A stretch of DNA of 64,000 nt from contig NZ_PNFP01000001.1 in the NCBI RefSeq assembly GCF_002940685.1, positions 310,001 to 374,000 of the forward strand, given 5' to 3'. Numbering within the stretch: position 1 is the first letter of the stretch; each line of letters starts with the position of its first letter. Below the pieces are notes generated by a model. It saw only the letters and a list, made by a program, of their open reading frames with translations. It had not been told where the DNA came from and ran no database searches. This stretch comes from Ensifer adhaerens. Its GTDB lineage: Bacteria > Pseudomonadota > Alphaproteobacteria > Rhizobiales > Rhizobiaceae. Below, piece after piece: positions 26,506 through 33,932 of the stretch. The position numbers and the translations under genes were made by a program.

Positions 26506-27362
26506 CGAACGACAGAAGCGAGCACGGCACTGGCCGTGTCGGTCAGGTGAAGGAGGTCACGAGCCTCACCAACCCGATCATCAAGGACATCCGCGCGCTG
26601 ACGCAGAAGAAGCACCGCGACGAGACGCGCTCCTTCATGGCCGAGGGCCTGAAGCTGGTGATCGATGCGCTCGATCTCGGTTGGAAGATCAAGACGCTGA
26701 TCTACGCCAAGGCGGCCAAGGGCAAGCCGCATGTGGAGCAGGTGGCGGCCAAGACCTTCGCCAAGGGCGGGCTGGTGCTGGAAGTCAGCGAGAAGGTGCT
26801 CTCGGCGATCACGCGGCGCGACAATCCGCAGATGGTCGTCGGCATCTTCGAGCAGCGCTATCGGTCGCTGAAGGATCTGAAGCCCGAGCTCGGCGAGACC
26901 TATGTGGCGCTCGACCGGGTCCGCGATCCGGGCAACCTCGGTACCGTCATCCGCACCGCCGATGCCGCCGGTGCCTCTGGCGTCATTCTCGTCGGCGAGA
27001 CCACCGATCCGTTTTCACTCGAAACCGTGCGTGCGACCATGGGCTCGGTCTTCGCGATGCCTGTGGCGCGTGCGAGCACCGAGGATTTCATCCGCTGGCA
27101 GAAGTCTGCCGGCGTGAAGGTGGTCGCGACCCATCTCGCCGGTGCCGTCGACTATCGCACCATCGACTACAAGACCAAGCCGGTCGTGCTTCTGATGGGC
27201 AACGAGCAGTCGGGCCTGCCGGAGGAGCTTGCGCGCGAGGCGGGCGCGCTTGCCCGCATCCCGCAGGCCGGAAGGGCGGATTCGCTCAATCTGGCGATCG
27301 CCACCGGCATCATGCTGTTTGAGGCGCGCCGCCACCTTCTGACGCTGGATGCCCGCGCATGA
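26502..27362 (+). CDS. TrmH/SpoU-family RNA 2'-O-methyltransferase
   Basis: A 286-residue SPOUT enzyme. The N-terminal substrate-binding domain ([29 protein letters not shown], residues about 21-49) resembles the L30e-like region of RlmB/TsnR proteins. The knot domain carries motif 1 ([20 protein letters not shown]), motif 2 ([11 protein letters not shown]) and motif 3 ([20 protein letters not shown]), all intact. The substrate is probably 23S rRNA or tRNA ribose. It is coupled by ATGA overlaps to the methyltransferase before it and to lspA after it. Confidence 0.92.
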   Translation: MTNDRSEHGTGRVGQVKEVTSLTNPIIKDIRALTQKKHRDETRSFMAEGLKLVIDALDLGWKIKTLIYAKAAKGKPHVEQVAAKTFAKGGLVLEVSEKVLSAITRRDNPQMVVGIFEQRYRSLKDLKPELGETYVALDRVRDPGNLGTVIRTADAAGASGVILVGETTDPFSLETVRATMGSVFAMPVARASTEDFIRWQKSAGVKVVATHLAGAVDYRTIDYKTKPVVLLMGNEQSGLPEELAREAGALARIPQAGRADSLNLAIATGIMLFEARRHLLTLDARA

Positions 27363-27850
27363 GCGAGAAGCCGGTGCTGTTTTCGCGGCCGCTGCCGATC
27401 GCGGTCTTCATCGTCCTCGCGCTCATTGCTGATCAGGCGATCAAGTACCTGGTCGAGCTTTACCTGCCCTTCAACCAGGCGGTCCATGTCGTGCCGATGC
27501 TGGCACTCTACCGCACCTACAACTACGGCGTCGCCTTCTCGATGCTGTCGGGCATGGAGGGCTGGTTCATCGTCGGCATGCGGCTCACCGTCTGCGCCTT
27601 CGTGCTCTGGCTGTGGAAGCGCACGCCGAAGGATCGGTTCTTCGCCCATTTCGGCTATGCGCTGATCATCGCCGGCGCGCTCGGAAACCTCGTCGACCGG
27701 CTGCTCTTCGGCTACGTCATCGATTACATCCTCTTTTACACGGAGACCTGGTCTTTCGCCGTCTTCAATCTGGCCGATACGTTCATCACCATCGGCGCCG
27801 GCGCGATCATTCTTGACGAGCTGCTGCACGCGAAAAAGGCGCATCGCTAA
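27359..27850 (+). CDS. lspA: Lipoprotein signal peptidase (signal peptidase II)
   Basis: A 163-residue inner-membrane aspartyl protease that removes the signal peptide from diacylglyceryl-prolipoproteins. Four membrane helices are evident. The catalytic aspartates are Asp113 in GNLVDR and Asp140 in FNLADTFI, with the conserved YNYGVAFSM segment at about 54-62. It overlaps the SpoU gene by 4 bp. With lnt in the same window, two of the three lipoprotein-maturation enzymes are present. It is globomycin-target type and complete. Confidence 0.97.
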   Translation: MSEKPVLFSRPLPIAVFIVLALIADQAIKYLVELYLPFNQAVHVVPMLALYRTYNYGVAFSMLSGMEGWFIVGMRLTVCAFVLWLWKRTPKDRFFAHFGYALIIAGALGNLVDRLLFGYVIDYILFYTETWSFAVFNLADTFITIGAGAIILDELLHAKKAHR

Positions 27851-27905
27851 GATTTTAGCGATGCGTTGAAGCCATTCGGAACGCCTGTCGTGTTACCCGG
27901 AACGC

Positions 27906-30182
27906 ATGAGCGAACCGTCACGACTGCTAGAGCGGATCGAAACCGGCTTCGGGAGAGACGCCCGGGCGGGCAGCGTTGCGCCGGTCTCCGCGCTTCCGCT
28001 AGATGCACCGTCGTCCCGCGCGGCGCCGGAGCCGCCAGCTTCTGGCGGGCGCTCCGCCCTCAGGCACGCGTCCCTTGCCTTGCTCGGCCTGATCGCCTCC
28101 GGCCTTATTCTCGTGATCGGCATAACCGCCGGCTTTCACCTGTTCGCCGCGGCGATTGCTGCGGCCGGCGTGGTCGGCGCGCTTCTGCTGGCCGTCGAGG
28201 CCATCCGCTCCTTTGATAGCGCACCGGTTTCCGAGGAAGTGGAGCGGGACAACGATTGGCATCGCTCCGAAACGTCGGCACTGCTTTCGACCATTCACGA
28301 TGCGCTGGGCGACCTTGCGATCATGCGCGGCATGGACGGCAAGATCGTCCACGCCAATGCGGTCTTCCATGAGGTCTGCGGCCAGCCGGATGTCCGCGGT
28401 CTGGCCTGCAGTGCCCTTGGCCTGAGCTTCGAGCCGAAGGCCGCGCCCAATCACTATCTCGTGCGCATCGCCACGGCCGAGGGCATCCGCCTTTTCGACT
28501 GGCATGACGTGATCGCCCGCGATCCGGCAAGCGGCAAGCTCATGCGCCACAGCATTGCGCGCGACGTCACCGAAGAGGCGCGGGCGGCGCGCGAGCGCGA
28601 GGCGGCGCGCCGGCGGGCGGAGGAAGCGAGCCGGGCAAAGTCGCGGTTGCTCGCCACCGTCAGCCACGAGATCCGCACGCCGCTTTCGGGCATTCTCGGC
28701 ATGAGCCATCTGCTCGGCCAGACCCGGTTGTCGAGCGAGCAGAAGAACTATCTCGCAGGCATGCAGCAGTCCGGCCACGCGCTGGTGCAACTGGTCGAGG
28801 ACCTGATCGACTTCTCGTCGCTTTCGGCCGGCCGCTTCCAGTTCCGCCCCAGCCGACAGGACCCGCGCGGCGTCGTCGAGAGCGTCGTGGAAATGCTCTC
28901 CAATCGCGCCCACGAAAAGGGCATCGAGATCGGCGCCACGGTTTCCGTCGACGTTCCCGCACTGATGGCGTTCGACGCGGCGCGCCTGCGCCAGGTGCTT
29001 TTCAACGTCATCGGCAACGCGGTCAAGTTCACGGAAGTCGGCGGCGTCTTCGTCAGCGCGGACACGATCGAAGACTGCGTGCGGATCCGCATCGACGATA
29101 CCGGGCCGGGCATGACGCCCGACGATCTGAAGCGCATCTTCGAGGAGTTCGAGCAGGCCGGCAACGACGAACAGCGCGCCAAGGGTACGGGGCTTGGTCT
29201 GGCCATATCCAGGCGCATCATGCAGGCGTGCGGCGGCAGCCTCACGGCCGCAAGCGCGCCCGGTCGCGGCAGCCGCTTCGAAATCCGCCTGCCGCTTGCG
29301 GAGGTCGAGGCGGTCGCGACGGAGCGTCGTTCCACCCTTGCCGGATCGCATGTGCTGGTCATGGCCCCCGATGGCCCGGCCTCGGCGGCGCTGGCCGCAA
29401 CCATCGCAACGCTTGGCGGGCGCTGCCACCGCGCGACGACGCTTGCCGCGGCCCAGCACGTTCTCGCCGACGTGCAGGCTGGCGGCGCGCCGCTCACCGA
29501 TGTCATCGTCGATCATCGACACGCACAGCAGTACGAGCAGCTGCTGGCGCTCCAGCCGGCCATCGGCCGGCTGGAGCTTCGCCGCACCTACCTGATCAAT
29601 CCGGAGGAGCGCAACAGCCACCCGGTCAACCAGATGGACGGCTACGAGGCCTGGCTGATCCGGCCCTTGCGCGAAAAGTCGCTGGTCGAGGTGCTGCTCG
29701 GCCGGCTGAAGGGCATCGAAAAGCGCGACGCGATCAACGACAACAGGCCGGTGCTTAGGGAAGAGCCCGCCGCCGACCCGGTCCGCCGGCCCGGAGATGG
29801 TATCCTGCTGGCCGAGGACGATCCGATCAACGCGCTGATCATCCGCACCCTGCTGCAGCGCTCTGGCCACGCGGTCCAGCTGGTCGGCGACTTTCCCGCG
29901 GTCGCGGAAGTGCTGCGGGCGTCTCCCGGAGGCGCCTCGCCGGCGCTCCTCGTCACCGACCTCAACATGCCGGGTGGAGACGGGCTTTCCATGATGCGGC
30001 AGATCCGCGCCGACGAGGCAATACGCTCCTTGCCAAGGTTGCCGGTCATCGTGCTGACCTCCGATATCCGCGAGGATATGCGCGACCGCCTGCTTGCAGC
30101 CGGTGCGGATGTCGTCCTCGCCAAGCCGGTCGAGCCGCAGGTGCTGACCTCTGAGATTGCGCGTCTGTTGGGTAAACGGTAA
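27906..30182 (+). CDS. Hybrid sensor histidine kinase with degenerate internal receiver and C-terminal receiver
   Basis: A 758-residue membrane kinase. Two membrane segments lie close together (about 52-72 and 78-98) with almost no periplasmic loop, so the signal is probably membrane-embedded or cytoplasmic. A PAS-like domain follows (about 120-215), then a coiled linker and HisKA with His254 in SHEIRTPLSG. The HATPase domain contains NVIGNAVKF, DDTGPGM and KGTGLGLAIS. Residues about 480-600 look like a receiver without a convincing phospho-acceptor. The C-terminal receiver (about 640-755) has LLAEDD and Asp685 in VTDLNMPG. No response regulator is adjacent; its partner is unknown. It starts 55 bp after lspA. 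Confidence 0.93.
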   Translation: MSEPSRLLERIETGFGRDARAGSVAPVSALPLDAPSSRAAPEPPASGGRSALRHASLALLGLIASGLILVIGITAGFHLFAAAIAAAGVVGALLLAVEAIRSFDSAPVSEEVERDNDWHRSETSALLSTIHDALGDLAIMRGMDGKIVHANAVFHEVCGQPDVRGLACSALGLSFEPKAAPNHYLVRIATAEGIRLFDWHDVIARDPASGKLMRHSIARDVTEEARAAREREAARRRAEEASRAKSRLLATVSHEIRTPLSGILGMSHLLGQTRLSSEQKNYLAGMQQSGHALVQLVEDLIDFSSLSAGRFQFRPSRQDPRGVVESVVEMLSNRAHEKGIEIGATVSVDVPALMAFDAARLRQVLFNVIGNAVKFTEVGGVFVSADTIEDCVRIRIDDTGPGMTPDDLKRIFEEFEQAGNDEQRAKGTGLGLAISRRIMQACGGSLTAASAPGRGSRFEIRLPLAEVEAVATERRSTLAGSHVLVMAPDGPASAALAATIATLGGRCHRATTLAAAQHVLADVQAGGAPLTDVIVDHRHAQQYEQLLALQPAIGRLELRRTYLINPEERNSHPVNQMDGYEAWLIRPLREKSLVEVLLGRLKGIEKRDAINDNRPVLREEPAADPVRRPGDGILLAEDDPINALIIRTLLQRSGHAVQLVGDFPAVAEVLRASPGGASPALLVTDLNMPGGDGLSMMRQIRADEAIRSLPRLPVIVLTSDIREDMRDRLLAAGADVVLAKPVEPQVLTSEIARLLGKR

Positions 30183-30303
30183 GGCTCGCGGTGGTAACGG
30201 TAACCATTCCGCAGCGGGGGTTGTACGCCGCTTTGATGTCACTATGTTGTTGCAGAAACGTGGTCTAAGCCCGGCAGACGGAATTGATTCGGGATGACGC
30301 GGG

Positions 30304-31194
30304 ATGGCCATCGACCTATTGGAATCGGCGAACGTGGTTGATACTTCTCAGGCTTGCATCGGCAAGAAAGCTGCCGTTCCGACAAGCGACGTGCTTGGCC
30401 GGATCGCCAATCTTGAGACGCGTCTTGCCCGCACGGCATCGGAGATCGATGCCGCCCAGGCGGTGCGTTACAAGGTTTTCGTCGAGGAAATGAAGGCGCA
30501 GGTCGGCCCCGAGGCGGAGCGGCGCAAGCGCGACGTCGACAGCTGGGATGCGATCTGCGATCACCTGCTTGTTCTCGATACCGCGATCGAAGGCGACGCC
30601 GAGGATCAGATCGTCGGCACATACCGCTTGCTGCGCCAGGACGTGGCCGAGCGTTCCGGTGGTTTTTACTCGTCCTCCGAATTCGCGATCGACGCGCTGC
30701 TCGCCCGTCATCCGACCAAGCGCTTCATGGAGCTCGGCCGCTCCTGCGTGCTGCCGGAATACCGCACCAAGCGCACGGTCGAACTCCTGTGGCAGGGCAA
30801 CTGGGCCTATGCGCTGAAATACGGCATGGATGCGATGTTCGGCTGCGGCTCGTTCCCGGGGGTCGTTCCGGCCGAGCATGCGCTGGCGCTGTCCTTCCTC
30901 CACCACAACATCCGCGCCCGCGACGACTGGGCCGTCAGTGCGCGCCCGGAACTGCACCGGACGATGGATCTGATGCCGGCCGAGGCGATCAACGCGAAGA
31001 AGGCGCTTGCCGCTCTGCCGCCGCTGATCAAGGGCTATATGCGCCTTGGCGCCATGGTCGGCGACGGCGCGGTGGTCGATCATGCCTTCCGCACCACCGA
31101 TGTTCTGATCGTATTGCCGATCAGCAATATCTCCGGCCGTTACCTCAACTACTACGGCGCCGATGCCGGACGATTCGGTGGCGCCGTCTCCTGA
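30304..31194 (+). CDS. olsB: OlsB, L-ornithine N-alpha-acyltransferase
   Basis: A 296-residue GNAT-like enzyme that transfers a 3-hydroxyacyl group from ACP to ornithine, giving lyso-ornithine lipid, the first step of ornithine-lipid synthesis. The family core is seen as ARTASEIDAAQAVRYKVFVEEM (around residue 42), WDAICDHLLVLD, QIVGTYRLLRQD, the FMELGRSCVLPEYR motif near 140-155, and FGCGSFPGV. The second-step enzyme OlsA is encoded 14.5 kb downstream. From memory olsB also neighbours tme in S. meliloti. A weak promoter-like pair (TTGTAC, 16 bases, TATGTT) lies at 30221-30248. It is a membrane-associated cytoplasmic enzyme. Confidence 0.93.
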   Translation: MAIDLLESANVVDTSQACIGKKAAVPTSDVLGRIANLETRLARTASEIDAAQAVRYKVFVEEMKAQVGPEAERRKRDVDSWDAICDHLLVLDTAIEGDAEDQIVGTYRLLRQDVAERSGGFYSSSEFAIDALLARHPTKRFMELGRSCVLPEYRTKRTVELLWQGNWAYALKYGMDAMFGCGSFPGVVPAEHALALSFLHHNIRARDDWAVSARPELHRTMDLMPAEAINAKKALAALPPLIKGYMRLGAMVGDGAVVDHAFRTTDVLIVLPISNISGRYLNYYGADAGRFGGAVS

Positions 31195-31210
31195 TCGGAC
31201 CTCGGTTGGG

Positions 31211-31225
31211 TTAACCAAATATTAA
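31211..31225. promoter_or_regulatory. Perfect CtrA consensus (TTAA-N7-TTAA)
   Basis: TTAA at 31211 and TTAA at 31222 are separated by CCAAATA, the exact spacing of the alphaproteobacterial CtrA box. It lies 16 bp after the olsB stop and upstream of the sRNA-like segment. Chance occurrence in AT-rich DNA cannot be excluded. Confidence 0.4.
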
Positions 31226-31239
31226 TGATGGATTTGACT

Positions 31240-31440
31240 TTCGGGGTCGAAAGAGAGACATGTATTGTCATGTTCTTCTCTAATTTCATGACGAACGAAT
31301 AGAGAAATAAATGGAGAAACTGCCGATCTTCCGGGGGTCGGCAGGTATAGGGTTCCCAAGACTCCTGCTTTCATAACCTTAAATATAAAAGCACTGCCCG
31401 CTATCAAGCCCGCATCCTTATTAGGGAAGCGGGCTTTTCT
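31240..31440 (+). ncRNA. Candidate trans-acting small RNA with terminal terminator
   Basis: The segment ends in a rho-independent terminator (AAGCCCGC 31406-31413 paired with GCGGGCTT 31429-31436, then a U-rich tail). An internal perfect 7-bp hairpin (CTGCCGA 31320-31326, TCGGCAG 31338-31344) precedes it. Between the hairpins is an unpaired ACTCCT that is complementary to a Shine-Dalgarno core, a feature of regulatory RNAs in this group. The 5' end is unknown; a TTGACT at 31234-31239 may be part of its promoter. It could instead be a long olsB 3' UTR. Confidence 0.4.
31406..31440 (+). terminator. Rho-independent terminator in the olsB-tme gap
   Basis: The 8-bp stem AAGCCCGC/GCGGGCTT is followed by TTCTTCTTT on the plus strand. 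It ends either the olsB transcript or the candidate small RNA. Confidence 0.8.
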
Positions 31441-31465
31441 TCTTTGAAGTTGTTTCGAATTGCTA

Positions 31466-31544
31466 CCAATCGGGTGGTCGAAGTGACCCGATTGGAGGCG
31501 GCTGCTTCAGAATGGGGCAGCCGCCGGACCGGCAATGCCGGTCC
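31466..31544 (-). terminator. Three consecutive stem-loops at the 3' end of tme
   Basis: Perfect inverted repeats occur at 31466-31495 (10-bp arms CCAATCGGGT/ACCCGATTGG), 31497-31525 (9-bp arms GGCGGCTGC/GCAGCCGCC) and 31526-31544 (8-bp arms GGACCGGC/GCCGGTCC); the last overlaps the first base of the tme stop codon. None has a T-run, suggesting RNA 3'-end stabilisation or rho-dependent ending. Confidence 0.6.
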
Positions 31545-33829
31545 TACATGCCGGCGTTGTAAGCCGCGATCGCCGCCATGTTGACGATGTCGGAATCCTT
31601 GGCCGACATCGAGACGATCTGAACCGATTTGTCCAGGCCGACGAGCAAGGGGCCGATCACGGTCGAACCGCCGAGTTCCTGGAGCATCTTGGTCGAGATC
31701 GATGCCGAGTGGAATGCCGGCATCACCAGCACGTTGGCGGTGCCCGAGAGGCGGCAGAACGGATACTGCTCCATGACGCGCGCGTTAAGCGCCACGTCGG
31801 CCGCCATTTCCCCGTCATATTCGAAATCGACGCGCCGCTTGTCGAGGATGTTGACGGCTTCGCGCACTCGCTCGGAGCGTTCGCCCGAGGGATGGCCGAA
31901 GGTGGAGTAGGCGAGCATCGCCACGCGCGGCACGTAGCCGAGCCGCTTGGCGAGGCCTGCCGCTTCCTCGGCGATCTCCGCCAGTTCCTCGGCCGTCGGC
32001 ATGTCGTGCACGGCCGTATCGGCGACGAGCACGGTGCGGCCGCGGCAGAGCGCGATCGAGACGCCGATGACGCGGTGGCCCGGCTTCGGGTCAATGCAGC
32101 GGCGCACATCCTCGAGGGCGGTCGAATAGTTACGGGTGAGGCCGGTGACCATGCCGTCGGCGTCGCCGAGCGCGACCATGCAGGCGGCGAAGTGGTTGCG
32201 GTCGTTGTTGATCAGGCGCTGCGCATCGCGGAAGAGGAAACCCTTCCGCTGCAGGCGGGCATAGAGATAGTCCGTATAGGCGCTGACGCGCTTCGACAGC
32301 CGCGCGTTGACGATCTGGATGCCGGGGCGGTCGAGGTCGATGCCTTCGCGCTCCGCGGTTTCGCGCATGCGCTCTTCACGCCCGAGCAGGATGGCGGTGC
32401 CGAGCTGCTGGTTGGCATAGGCGATCGCCGAGCGCATGACCTGCACCTCTTCGCCTTCGGCAAAGACGATGCGCTTCGGCTGGCGACGGACGCGCTCGTA
32501 GATGCGCTGCAGCGTCGAGGCGATCGGGTCGCGGCGGGCGGAGAGCTGGCGGCCATAGGCTTCAAGGTCGGTGATCGGCTTGCGGGCAACGCCGCTTTCC
32601 ATCGCGGCCTTCGCGACCGCCATCGGGATCGCCGAGATCAGGCGCGGATCGAAGGGGACCGGGATGATGTATTGCGGGCCGAAGCGCGGGCGGTTGCCCT
32701 GATACGCGGCGGCGACGTCGTCGGGCACGTCTTCCTTGGCAAGGCTCGCCAGTGCTTCGGCAGCCGCGATCTTCATCTCGTCGTTGATCGTCGTCGCGCG
32801 CACGTCGAGCGCGCCACGGAAGATGTAGGGGAAGCCAAGCACGTTGTTGACCTGGTTCGGATAGTCCGAACGGCCGGTGGCGACGATCGCGTCGTCGCGG
32901 ATGCGGGCGACCTCTTCCGGGGTGATTTCCGGATCGGGATTGGCCATGGCGAAGATGATCGGCCGCGGCGCCATCGAGCGGACCATGTCTTCCGACAGTG
33001 CGCCCTTGGCCGAGAGGCCGAAGACCACGTCCGCGCCGTCCATCGCTTCGGCGAGCGTGCGGCGGTCGGTCTTGACCGCATGCGCCGATTTCCACTGGTT
33101 CATGCCCTCGGTGCGGCCCTGGAAGATCACGCCCTTGGTGTCGCACAGGATCACGTTCTCCGGATTGAAGCCCATCGACTTGATGAGCTCGATACAGGCG
33201 ATCGCCGCCGCACCCGCGCCGTTGCAGACGAGCTTCGTCGTCTTGAAGTCGCGGCCCGTCAGCGCCAGCGCGTTGATGAGGCCGGCGGCGGCGATGATCG
33301 CGGTGCCGTGCTGGTCGTCATGGAACACCGGAATGTCCATGATCTCGCGCAGCTTCTGCTCGATGATGAAACAGTCTGGCGCCTTGATGTCCTCGAGGTT
33401 GATGCCGCCGAAGGAGGGGCCGAGGAAGCGCACGCAGTTGATGAACTCGTCGACGTTTTCGGTATCGACTTCGAGGTCGATGGAATCGACGTCGGCGAAG
33501 CGCTTGAACAGCACCGACTTGCCTTCCATGACCGGCTTGGAGGCAAGCGCGCCGAGATTGCCGAGGCCGAGAATGGCGGTGCCGTTCGAGATCACGGCGA
33601 CCATGTTGCCGCGCGTCGTGTAGTCATAGGCGGTGTTGGGATCCTCGGCGATCGCCTTCACCGGCACGGCGACGCCCGGCGAATAGGCAAGCGACAGGTC
33701 GCGCTGGGTGGCCATCGCCTTGGTGGGGGAAATCTCCAGCTTTCCGGGGCGACCCTGCGAGTGAAAATCAAGCGCTTCCTGCGCGGTGACGCTCGTCATG
33801 GTGCGATCGGTCTTGTCGGTGGCCGGCAT
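31544..33829 (-). CDS. tme: NADP-dependent malic enzyme with C-terminal phosphotransacetylase-like domain
   Basis: A 761-residue chimeric malic enzyme decarboxylating malate to pyruvate. Residues about 20-430 are the malic-enzyme core (SPGVAVPVKAI, the HDDQHGTAIIAAAGLINAL metal/substrate segment, nucleotide-fold GAGAAAIAC, and AMANPDPEI). Residues about 445-761 resemble phosphate acetyl/butyryltransferase and serve a structural or regulatory role in rhizobial enzymes. Rhizobia have an NAD form (dme, needed for symbiosis) and an NADP form (tme); assignment to tme rests on remembered adjacency to mutS and olsB, not on a cofactor motif I can prove. It is divergent from mutS. Confidence 0.9.
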   Translation of the reverse strand: MPATDKTDRTMTSVTAQEALDFHSQGRPGKLEISPTKAMATQRDLSLAYSPGVAVPVKAIAEDPNTAYDYTTRGNMVAVISNGTAILGLGNLGALASKPVMEGKSVLFKRFADVDSIDLEVDTENVDEFINCVRFLGPSFGGINLEDIKAPDCFIIEQKLREIMDIPVFHDDQHGTAIIAAAGLINALALTGRDFKTTKLVCNGAGAAAIACIELIKSMGFNPENVILCDTKGVIFQGRTEGMNQWKSAHAVKTDRRTLAEAMDGADVVFGLSAKGALSEDMVRSMAPRPIIFAMANPDPEITPEEVARIRDDAIVATGRSDYPNQVNNVLGFPYIFRGALDVRATTINDEMKIAAAEALASLAKEDVPDDVAAAYQGNRPRFGPQYIIPVPFDPRLISAIPMAVAKAAMESGVARKPITDLEAYGRQLSARRDPIASTLQRIYERVRRQPKRIVFAEGEEVQVMRSAIAYANQQLGTAILLGREERMRETAEREGIDLDRPGIQIVNARLSKRVSAYTDYLYARLQRKGFLFRDAQRLINNDRNHFAACMVALGDADGMVTGLTRNYSTALEDVRRCIDPKPGHRVIGVSIALCRGRTVLVADTAVHDMPTAEELAEIAEEAAGLAKRLGYVPRVAMLAYSTFGHPSGERSERVREAVNILDKRRVDFEYDGEMAADVALNARVMEQYPFCRLSGTANVLVMPAFHSASISTKMLQELGGSTVIGPLLVGLDKSVQIVSMSAKDSDIVNMAAIAAYNAGM

Positions 33830-33932
33830 GTTTCCTCAATCCTCCTGTGGGCAGGCCTTGCGGCGCGCCTCTTTATGGTTGTCGTCTATATTTGCTTGGC
33901 GATAGTGTGCCATCTCTTTTTTCGGAACAATC

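Larger units (their letters stand above)
31195..31543. other. 349-bp AT-rich orphan region between olsB and tme
   Basis: This is the most AT-rich stretch noticed in the window. It contains a perfect TTAA-N7-TTAA site, two independent hairpins ending in a plus-strand terminator (31320-31440), and two more stem-loops next to the tme 3' end. No credible protein gene is visible; a 61-codon minus-strand frame has no recognisable family. Details are in the separate entries. Confidence 0.7.

Noticed and set aside
27999-30311. 770-codon minus-strand open frame opposite the hybrid kinase
   Set aside because: Reverse shadow of a clear histidine kinase; no recognisable domain.
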